Below, in pieces: positions 21,101 to 33,100 of a stretch of DNA of 42,500 nucleotides. The DNA is from Glandiceps talaboti. Its lineage: Eukaryota > Hemichordata > Enteropneusta > Spengelidae. Numbering within the stretch: the first letter of the stretch is position 1; each line of letters begins with the position of its first letter. The notes under the pieces were generated by a model, which saw only the letters and a program-made list of their open reading frames with translations, did no database searches and was not told where the DNA came from. The position numbers and the translations under genes were made by a program. The stretch spans positions 5,196,642-5,239,141 of the forward strand of contig NC_135565.1 of assembly GCF_964340395.1 (NCBI RefSeq), given 5' to 3'.

Positions 21101-24100
21101 CGATATATAATACAAACTATATTTCTCTGTCTATAAATATATAATCTGTATGTAACACGGTATATAATAAAAACTATACTTCTCTGTCTATAAATGTATA
21201 ATCTGTATACAACCCGATATATAATACAAACTATACTACTCTGTCTATGAAATATAACCTGTATATAACCCGATATATAATAAAAACTATACTTCTCTGT
21301 CTATAAATGTATAATCTGTATATAACCTGATATATAATAAAAACTATACTTCTCTGTCTATAAATATATAATCTGTATACAACCCGATATATAATAAAAA
21401 CTATACTTCTCTGTCTATAAAATTTAAATGTATAATCTGTATACAACCCGATATATAATAAAAACTATACTTCTCTGTCTATAAATATATAATCTGTATA
21501 CAACCCGATATATAATAAAAACTATACTTCTCTGTCTATAAATATATAATCTGTATACAACCCGATATATAATAAAAACTATACTTCTCTGTCTATAAAT
21601 GTATAATCTGTATATAACCCGATATATAATACAAACTATACTTCTCTGTCTATAAATATATAATCTGTATATAACCAGATATATAATAAAAACTATACTT
21701 CTGTCTATAAATATATAATCTGTATATAACCCGATATATAATAAAAACTATACTTCTGTCTATAAATGTATAATCTGTATATAACCTGATATATAATAAA
21801 AACTATACTTCCCTGTCTATAAATGTATAATCTGTATACAACCCGATATATAATAAAAACTATACTTCTGTCTATAAATGTATAATCTGTATATAACCTG
21901 ATATATAATAAAAACTATACTTCTCTGTCTATAAATATATAATCTGTATACAACCCGATATATAATAAAAACTATACTTCTCTGTCTATAAATATATAAT
22001 CTGTATACAACCCGATATATATTAAAAACTATACTTCTCTATCTATAAATGTATAATCTGTATATAACACGATATAGTATAATACTCTTCTTCTCTGTCT
22101 ATGTATTTATAACTCATGGAATTCAACTGAAATGTTTACAACCCACACAGTGTCTAAAAAAAACGTACGTATTTATATTGTAGCGACCTCCTCAGGACTG
22201 TAGCCTGACCAAATTGCCAGGGAGGGCAGAACTTTGTCTTCGTGCAATCATGCATTTGAAAAATGATTAATTTACATAAATATGCATATAATTTAAATAA
22301 TATATATTTTAACATACGCAATTAATTACCATATGTAAGGCTAGAGAAATAAAAACGCTTGTCAACGGGCAACATAACCCATCACATTGGGTAGGTAGGT
22401 AGAATTTCATTTTTTTCCATAATGTTTGACAAGGATAAAACAAACCATATATAATGACAGCAAAATATTTTAGGTCGATTTTAGATAGAACATATTCAGT
22501 CATCTTGATACTATCTCTTGCAACTTGTCTGCATAGCTACAGTTAGGAAATGTACACAATTTACGGTTAAACAAATGTTGTAGCTCCTCTCACCCTCTCT
22601 TCTCAAAAAATGTTAAGCCCCACCAAATGAATCTCAAGCATTATTTTAGCCACCCCTTCTGTCACCTACACTAAAATGGAGATATAAAATTACGTGGTAC
22701 AATATGATACATTAAAATAACAGTGATATCCAACAACAATAATAATCTGAATGAGATTAATACTTTCCACAGGTTGTGGATTTCACACGCATACGGAGAT
22801 GTCTCTAAAATTAAATCTAACCTATCCAGGGAGGTACTTAGCCAGACACCGTCCATCTTGTTTTGGGAGAATTTAATCTCAATTCATGCTTGCATGCATC
22901 AGCAGAGCCAAGTAAACCACTGTATAAGATATTATATAATTTGGAATAGACTCAGATGTATATTGTTACATATTTTATTCAGACAATATCAAGAAATATC
23001 CTTAATTTTGAAACAAATGCGAAGCCAGCATAAGGATATATGGCCAATCACCAAAATAAAAATATATGGGTAGTTGAACAGCTTTTTCATTTTTCCTGGC
23101 CTAATGTCACATCTTTCAAAGTAGTTGCCGAAAAGATATCACATTCAAAGTAAAAAAAACCAAACTTTTAAATAAATAAAAATGGATGGTGCTTTGAACA
23201 AAATGATCATTTTCTTTACCCTACTCCCAACACTTTTATGGCCCTCCTTTATGTTGGAACCCAAGGTGAACTCAATGAATTCTCCTTGTCATTATCATTA
23301 TAATGGAAATAATTGAAGTTAGGATTTTGATGTCGAAGGTTGCTTATTTCAAAAATGTCAGTGGGCAGCTGCCCCCCCCCCTCCCCCACCCGCACGCTAT
23401 GGTACTGCTCCTTTTTTCTTTAATTTGCGTCATCTCAATTACTGTCTCAAGTCTGTTTTTGTTGACATGGGATACACGTATCATCATTTGATAAAAACCA
23501 GTGACCCCGTTCCTTTGCACGTTTTTCTTTGTTATCGTTTCCAATGATGTAATTATTCAGAAGTACTACAGGGTGAGTTTGATTCTGAACAACTTTATCC
23601 CCGTACCAAATCCCGCTAACGTAATGTTCAATTGGTAACCACTGCACGTGTACGTTTACTGGGTGTTTGGTAATGATATTGTTAAGTTTAACCTGATCAT
23701 TACCATCAGAGTCAATATTCTTTTCTCCAACGTATTCTGCGTAATGAGCCAATGATTCTTCGAGTGTGTTTGTCAATTCATTCCAAACAACCTTTGTCTC
23801 TGATGTTGCATTCAGGTAAATAAAGCCCCCGTTTAATAGCCTCGCTGGTTTCATTTTGAAACACTTATCATGCATCACAATCATGTCGATATTACTGTAA
23901 CGCTGAAAATAGTCGATGGGGTTGCCAAACCATACAGCATCAGCCTCGGTTTTAAAAACAGATATACCGCGTCTCAGAAGTTCGTTGACAACTTTAGCTC
24001 GGAACAATCCATGTCTGTAGTATTGAACTTGTCCAAACCTCATAATATCAGACGTACCGAACGATTCAAGGACTACGTTTAATTGTGGATTCCAACTTGT

Positions 24101-27100
24101 TAGTTGCTGACGAGTTTCAATATCATTTACTATGAACAGAGTCGATGAAAGTATTCCAAGACACTCAACATTACAGATCCAGCTTTTTGTCATGTTCAGA
24201 AATCCTAGATTAAGGAATTGAACGTTTACGAACCCACATCGGTTGTAGATTGATTTAGCTTTCGTAGTTACATTGGTGTAGTTACCAGTATTAACAGTAA
24301 CCTGTGACGTCACATTCGAGGTGTACATCTTTTTCATAACATCAGCTACCTGTGGTAGTTTACTGGTACGACCTTTCGAAGTCAACTCATGATGGACATC
24401 TATCTGTGACATTTCTCTTGCACGGTCAATAGAAGTCAATTCGTGACCGACCTTGACAAATCCATACCCAACCAATAATAAAATAAGTATTCCTAATAGT
24501 TTATATGTGTAGATTCTCATTCTGTCCAATTGCACGGTTTTTCACAATCTTTGTTATCGGCCAGCAAAAAGGACTCCACGTACTACCAGTAGCCAACCTA
24601 GAAATGAAAGAAATACAAGACTACACATTTATGTGTGGCAATCCAGAAGTTAACATCTCTTTTCTATTTAAGAATGTCAACCTACAAACAATCAACCAAT
24701 AATCAACGAAATAATAAATAAACAAACACAATCACAAACGAAAACACAAACATACACACAAGCAAACAAACAAACAAACAAACAAACAAACAAACAAACA
24801 AACACACCCACACACACACACACACACACAAACTCACACTCAACAATAAAGTTGTTATACAAGGGAATCCTATCATATCATACAATTGTGTCTCTTGTCT
24901 ACACCCCTGTATATGTATAGATTCAAGAAATGTCTACTAGAATTGGATTTGAAAAGCTTTCTCGCTCCAATGATGATATGTACATTGTCTAGATTTTTTC
25001 CGTATGTAGACTGGTAAATTCAAAATTATATACAACCGTCAACAGCGCAAATAACTGTGGGAGCTTCATTATGAGAAAGGGAACAAGCTTCAACAAATTC
25101 TCACACGTACCTGTAATAAGTCCAGTCACCGACACGTCGACGCGCTGAATACTAAGATAAGGGAGCCTTCAGTATTTACAAGGGGGAAATCACACATGGT
25201 CTATTAAGTAAAACATGACCCCAGGGCCGTAGCCTGACCAAATTGCCAGGGAGGGCAGAACTTTGTCTTGGTGCAATCAAGCATTTAGAATTTAGAAACG
25301 TGACTAATTTACATAAATGTGCATACAATTTACATAATATATATTTTAGCATACGCAATTAAGTATCACATGTATGGCTAGAAAAAATAAAAGAGCTGGT
25401 CAAAGGGTAACCGAACCCATCACATTGGGTAGGTACATGTAGGTAGAATTTCATTTTTTTCACAATGCTTGACAAGGATAAAACAAACCATATATAATGA
25501 TAGCAAAATATTTCAGGTCGAGTTTAGATAGAACTTATCCAGTCATCTTAATACTATCTCTTGCAATTTGTCTGCATTGCTACAGTCAGGAAATGTACAC
25601 GATTTACGGTTAAATAAATGTTGTAGCTCCTCTCACCCTCTCTTCTCAAAAAATGTTAAGCCCCACCAAATGAAACTCAAGCATTATTTTAGCCACCCCT
25701 TCTGTCACCTACACTAAAATGGAGATATAAAATTACGTGGTACAATATGATACATTAAAATAACAGTGATATCCAACAACAATAATACTCTGAATGAGAT
25801 TACGTTCCACAGGATGTGGACTTCACACGCACACGGAGATGTCTCTAATTAGCTCTAACCTATCAAAGGAGGTACTTAGCCAGACACCTTCCATCTTGTT
25901 TTGGGAGAAAGACAATTATCACCTTGCTTGCTACTGATTGGAAGGAGACAACTCCAAAGGTGAAAAAATGAAAATAAGACAGTGTATGAGGCCATTTAGA
26001 GGCATAAAATATCAAACCATAGACATAATTTAAAGTCTTACAATACTTGAACATATGGTAATAAAATACCAGAATTGAAACAATCATGCTATAAATTACA
26101 TATTATCTGGAAGTGTGTTTTGTTGTGGCAAAGCTGAAAGATATTTTGCGGATGTGCACTTGGTAAATGACGTCTCCTGAAGTTTAATTTGGTTCCAAAA
26201 AATCCCGAATAAAGAGCAAAACATTTCAAAACGTTCAGACTTTGATGGCCCTATGACTGTTCAGCCCACTCCCATGGTCGTAAACCTTTGCTCAATTCTG
26301 TTTAGTGCACATTCGATATGCAACAGCTTAATTTAATCTCAATTCATGCTTGTATGCATCAGCAGAGCCAAGTAAACCACTGTATAAGATATTATATAAT
26401 TTGGAATAGACTCAAATGTATATTGTTACATATATGTACTATTCAGAAAATATAAAGAAATATCCTTAATTTTGAAACAAATGCGAAGACCGAATGATGA
26501 TATATTGCCCATCACCAAAAAAAATATATGGGTAGGTTGAACAGCTTTTTCATTTTTCCTGGCCTAATGTCACATCTTCCAAAGTAGTTGCCGAAAAGAC
26601 AACACATTCAAAGTTAAAAAAACCAAACTTTTAAATAAAAAAATGGATGGTGCTTTGAACAAAATGATCATTTTCTTTACCCTACTCCCAACACTTTTAT
26701 GGCCCTCCTTTATGTTGGAACCCAAGGTGAACTCAATGGATTCTCCTTGTCATTATCATTATAATGGAAATTGAAGTTTAGATTTTGATGTCGAAGGTAC
26801 AGCTCTGTTTACAAATTCAGGGCCATTCTTTCCATAACAAGTTGTCGGTTCAAAATGAATTGTGTAATAACGCTAGTGTCAGTGCAATGAGATAATTAAT
26901 CAAACAACATTTTAACCAAAGACAACGCCGAACACAATTATTGAAAGTGGATCTGCGTACCTAGTTTAATAGTTTTTCAGGGCCACCAAATATTCCAAAA
27001 AACAGGTCTGCCGTTTTATCAGTAAATGTTTTAATATAAGGAACAAGATGTAAATGAGGTCGAGTGCATCTGCGAAGTCACTGCATGCAGCATAGCAGGC

Positions 27101-30100
27101 GACCTCAACTTGAACAACTTTTTCCGTCTTGTCTTTTTTTGGAGTTTCACTCTCTGACATTATTGCATCTTGCTATCTTCAAATGAAGGAGACTTTCAAG
27201 ACTACTGTTACTCGCAGAAAATACACAGTGCATGTGAACTTCTTTTGTACTTTCCCGCACAAAAGTTACAATTTTTAACTGGACACATTTTTATTCAAAG
27301 TTAAGCGAGCGTACACTAGAGATATAAGATACATAATAGCGAGGAGTCAGTGTACAGTCACTTTTGACTTTAGTGAACCATCAATTTAAATCGCGAATGA
27401 TAGGAATCATCACGTAAATAACGATTTTAATAACATCGCTATGTATTCAAAAAGTCGCTTTTTTTCTTGCTTTTTTTCAGAAATGTCAGTGGGCAGCTGC
27501 CCCCCCCCTCTCCGCAGGCTACGGTACTGCTCCTTTTTTCTTTAATTTACGTTACCTCAATTACTGTTTCGAGTCTGTTTTTGTTGACATGGGATACACG
27601 TATCATCATTTGATAAAAACCAGTGACCCCGTTCCTTTGCACGTTTTTCCTTGTTATCGTTTCCAATGATGTAATTATTCAGAATTACTACAGGGTGAGT
27701 TTGATTCTGAACAACTTTATCCCCGTACCAAATCCCGCTAACGTAATGTTCAATTGGTAACCATTGCACGTGTACGTTTACTGGGTGTTTGGTAATGATA
27801 TTGTTAAGTTTAACCTGATCATTACCATCAGAGTCAATATTCTTTCCTCCAACGTATTCTGCGTAATGAGCCAGTGATTCGTCGAGTGTTTTTGTCAATT
27901 CTGTCCAAACAACCTTTGTCTCTGATGTTGCATTCAGGTAAATAAAGCCCCCGTTTAATATCTTCGATGGTTTCATTTTGAAACACTCATCATGCATTAC
28001 AATCATGTTGATATTACTGTAACGCTGAAAATAGTCGATGGGGTTGCCAAACCATACAGCATCAGCCTCGGTTTTAAAAACAGATATACCGCGTCTCAGA
28101 AGTTCGTTGACAACTTTAGCTCGGAACAATCCATGTCTGTAGTATTGGACTTGTCCATACTTCATAGAATCAGACGTACCGAACGATTCAAGGACTACGT
28201 TTAATTGTGGATTCCAACTTGTTAGTTGCTAATGAGTTTCAATATCATTTACTATGAACAGAGTCGATGAAAGTATTCCAAGACACTCAACATTACAGAT
28301 CCAGCTCTTTGTCATGTTCAGAAATCCTAGATTAAGGAATTGAACGTTTACGAACCCACATCGGTTGTAGATTGATTTAGCTTTCGTAGTTACATTGGTG
28401 TAGTTACCAGTATTAACAGTAACCTGTGACGTCACATTCGAGGTGTACATCTTTTTCACATCATCAGCTACCTGTGGTAGTTTACTGGTGCGATCTTTCG
28501 AAGTCAACTCGGTATGGACATCTATCTGTGACATTTCTCCTGCACGGTCAATAGATGTCAATTCGTGACCGAACTTGACAAATCCATACCCAACCAATAA
28601 TAAAATAAGTATTCCTAATAGTTGATATGTGTAGATTCTCATTCTGTCCAATTGCACGGTTTTTCACAATCTTTGTTATCGTCCACGTACTACCAGTAGC
28701 CAACCTAGAAATGAAAGAAATACAAGACTACACATTTATGTGTGGCAATCCATGACATCACTTTTCTATTTAAGAAAGTCAACCTACAAACAATCAATCA
28801 ATAATCAACGAAAAAATAAATAAACAAACACAATCACAAACACAAACACACGCACACACATATACATACATACATACATACATACATACATACATACATA
28901 CATACATACATACATACATACACACACAAACAAACAAACACACACACACACACTCACACACGCACTCACAAACTCAAACTTAAACTCAACACAAAACGTT
29001 ATTATACAAGGGACATCCTATCATATCATACAGTTTTGTCTCTTGTCTACGCACCCTATCTATGTATACATTCACGAAATATCTAGAGTTGGATTTAAAA
29101 AAGCTTTCTCGCTCCAACGATGATATGTACATTGTCTAGATTATTTCCGTATGTAGACTGGTAAATTCAAAATTATATACAACCGTCAACAGCGCAAATA
29201 ACTGTGGGAGCTTCATCATGAGCAAGGGAACAAGCTTCAACAAATTCTCACACTTACCTGTAATAAGTCAAGTCACCGACACGTCGACGCGCTGAATAGT
29301 AAGGTAAGGGAGCCTTCAGTATTTACAAGGGGAAAATTACACATGGTCTATTAAGTAAAACATGACCCCAGGGCCATAGCCTGACCAAATTGCCAGGGAG
29401 GGCAGAACTTTGTCTTGATGCAATCATGCATTTAAAATTTAGAAAAGTGACTAATATACATAAATTTGCATATAATTTACATAATATCAATTTTAGCATA
29501 TACGCAATTAAATATCATATGTAAGGCTACAATGCTTGACAAGGATGAAACAAACCATATATAATGATAGTAAAATATTTCAGGTCGAGTTCAGATAGAA
29601 CTTATTCAGTCATCTTGATACTCTCTCTTGCAATTTGTCTGCATAGCTACAGTTAGGAAATGTACACAATTCACGGTTAAATAAATGTTGTAGCTCCTCT
29701 CACCCTCTCTTCTCAAAAAATGTTAAGCCCCACCAAATGAAACTCAAGCATTATTTTAGCCACCCCTTCTGTCACCTACACTAAAATGGAGATATAAAAT
29801 TACGTGGTACAATATGATACATTAAAATAACAGTGATATCCAACAACAATAATACTCTGAATGAGATTACGTTCCACAGGATGTGGACTTCACACGCACA
29901 CGGAGATGTCTCTAATTAGCTCTAACCTATCAAAGGAGGTACTTAGCCAGACACCTTCCATCTTGTTTTGGGAGAAAGACAATTATCACCTTGATTGCTA
30001 CTGATTGGAAGGAGACAACTCCAAAGGTGAAAAAATGAAAATAAGACAGTGTATGAGGCCATTTAGAGGCATAAAATATCAAACCATAGACATAATTTAA

Positions 30101-33100
30101 AGTCTTACAATACTTGAACATATGGTAATAAAATACCAGAATTGAAACAATCATGCTATAAATTACATATTATCTGGAAGTGTGTTTTGTTGTGGCAAAG
30201 CTGAAAGATATTTTGCGGATGTGCACTCAATTGGTAAATGACGTCTCCTGAAGTTTAATTTGGTTCCAAAAAATCACGAATAAAGAGCAAAACATTTCAA
30301 AACGTTCAGACTTTGATGGCCCTATGACTGTTCAGCCCACTCCCATGGTCGTAAACCTTTGCTCAATTCTGTTTAGTGCACATTCGATATGCAACAGCTT
30401 AATTTAATCTCAATTCATGCTTGTATGCATCAGCAGAGCCAAGTAAACCACTGTATAAGATATTATATAATTTGGAATAGACTCAAATGTATATTGTTAC
30501 ATATATGTACTATTCAGAAAATATAAAGAAATATCCTTAATTTTGAAACAAATGCGAAGACCGCATGATGATATATTGCCCATCACCAAAAAAAATATAT
30601 GGGTATGTTGAACAGCTTTTTCATTTTTCCTGGCCTAATGTCACATCTTCCAAAGTAGTTGCCGAAAAGACAACATATTCAAAGTTAAAAAAACCCAAAC
30701 TTTTAAATAAAAAAATGGATGGTGCTTTGAACAAAATGATCATTTTCTTTACCCTACTCCCAACACTTTTATGGCCCTCCTTTATGTTGGAACCCAAGGT
30801 GAACTCAATGGATTCTCCTTGTCATTATCATTATAATGGAAATTGAAGTTTAGATTTTGATGTCGAAGGTACAGCTCTGTTTACAAATTCAGGGCCATTC
30901 TTTCCATAACAAGTTGTCGGTTCAAAATGAATTGTGTAATAACGCTAGTGTCAGTGCAATGAGATAATTAATCAAACAACATTTTAACCAAAGACAACGC
31001 CGAACACAATTATTGAAAGTGGATCTGCGTACCTAGTTTAATAGTTTTTCAGGGCCACCAAATATTCCAAAAAACAGGTCTGCCGTTTTATCAGTAAATG
31101 TTTTAATATAAGGAACAAGATGTAAATGAGGTCGAGTGCATCTGCGAAGTCACTGCATGCAGCATAGCAGGCGACCTCAACTTGAACAACTTTTTCCGTC
31201 TTGTCTTTTTTGGAGTTTCACTCTCTGACATTATTGCAACTTGCTATCTTCAAATGAAGGAGACTTTCAAGACTACTGTTACTCGCAGAAAATGCACAGT
31301 GCATGTGAACTTCTTTTGTACTTTCCCGCACAAAAGTTACAATTTTTAACTGGACACATAATTATTCAAAGTTAAGCGAGCGTACACTAGAGATATAAGA
31401 TACATATTAGCGAGGAGTCAGTGTACAGTCACTTTTAACTTTAGTGAACCATCAATTTAAATCGCGCATGCTAGGAATCATAACGTAAATAACGATTTTA
31501 ATAACATCGCTATGTATTCAAAAAGTCGCTTTTTTTCTTGCTTTTTTCAGAAATGTCAGGTGGGCAGCTGCCCCCCCCCCCTCCGTAGGCTACGGTACTG
31601 CTCTTTTTTTCTTTAATTTACGTTACCTCAATTACTGTTTCGAGTCTGTTTTTGTTGACATGGGATACACGTATCATCATTTGATAAAAACCAGTGACCC
31701 CGTTCCTTTGCACGTTCTTCCTTCTTCTCGTTTCCTTTGATGAAATTATTCAGAAGTACTACAGGGTGAGTTTGGTGCTGAACAACTTTATCCTCGTACC
31801 AAATCCCGCTAACGTAATGTTCGATTGGTAACCATTGCACGTGTATGTGTACCCGGTGTCTCTTTATGACATTAGTAAGTCTCAACTGATCACTACCAGC
31901 AACGCCAATTTTCTTTTCTCCAACGTATTTGGCGTAACGAGCCAGTGTTTCTTCAAGTGTTTTTGTTAATTCATTCCAAACAACCTTTGTCTCTGATGTT
32001 GCATTCAGGTAAATAAAGCCCCCGTTTAATATCTTCGTTGGTTTCATTTTGAAACACTTATCATACATCACAATCATGTCGGTATTACTGTAACGCTGAA
32101 AATAGTCGACGGGGTTGCCAAACCACACAGCATCAGCTTCGGTCTTAAAAACTGATATACCATGTCGCAGGAGTTCGTTGACAACTTTAGCTCGGAATAA
32201 TCCATGTCTATAGTATTGGACTTGTCCATACTTCATAGAATCAGACGTACCGAACGATTCAAGGACTACGTTTAGTTGTGGATTCCAACTTGTTAGTTGC
32301 CGATGAGTTTCAATATCATTTACTATGAACAGAGTCGATGAAATTATTCCAAGACACTCAACATTACAGATCCAGCTCTTTGTCATGTTCAGAAATCCTA
32401 GATTAAGGAATTGAACGTTTACGAACCCACATCGGTTGTAGATTGATTTAGCTTTCGTAGTTACATTGGTGTAGTTACCAGTATTAACAGTAACCTGTGA
32501 CGTCACATTCGAGGTGTACATCTTTTTCACATCATCAGCTACCTGTGGTAGTTTACTGGTGCGATCTTTCGAGGTCAACTCATGATGGACATCTATCTGT
32601 GACATTTCTCTTGCACGGTCAATAGATGTCAATTCGTGACCGAACTTGACAAATCCATACCCAACCAATAATACAATAAGTATTCCTAATAGTTTATATT
32701 GGTAGTCTCTCATTCTGTCCAATTGCACGGTTTTTCACAATCTTTGTTGTCGTCCACGTACTACCAGTAGCCAACCTAGAAATGAAAGAAATACAAGACT
32801 ACACATTTATGTGTGGCAATCCATGACATCTCTTTTCTATTTAAGAAAGTCAACCTTCAAACAACCAATCAACAATCAACGAAAAAATAAATAAACAAAC
32901 ACAATCACAAACGAAAACACAAACACAAACACACACACACATACACCAGCAAACAAACAAACAAACAAACAAACAAACAAACACAAACTCACACTCAACA
33001 AAAAAAAACGTTGTTATACAAGGGAATCCTATCATATCATACAATTGTGTCTCTTGTCTACGCGCCCCTGTCTATGTATACATTCACGAAATGTCTAGAA

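Larger units (their letters stand above)
18600..22090. repeat. 57-bp minisatellite array, about 60 units
   Basis: Head-to-tail AT-rich units of 57 bp. Diagnostic parts are ataatctgtatacaacccga, tatataata(c/a)aaactata and cttctctgtctataaat. A higher-order duplication of about 1084 bp (19 units) is marked by two palindromic insertions at the same place and by paired rare variants (atctttatataacacggta near 19368 and 20453; ctgtaaagaaccc near 19429 and 20514). Confidence 0.92.

Noticed and set aside
21231-21446. Minus-strand 71-aa frame in the 57-bp satellite
   Set aside because: 57 is a multiple of three, so the frame stays open by arithmetic. Most units contain stops and there is no other evidence.
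25863-26087. 74-aa minus-strand frame conserved in E2 and E3
   Set aside because: E2 and E3 are near-identical duplicates, so conservation carries no weight. No domain features.
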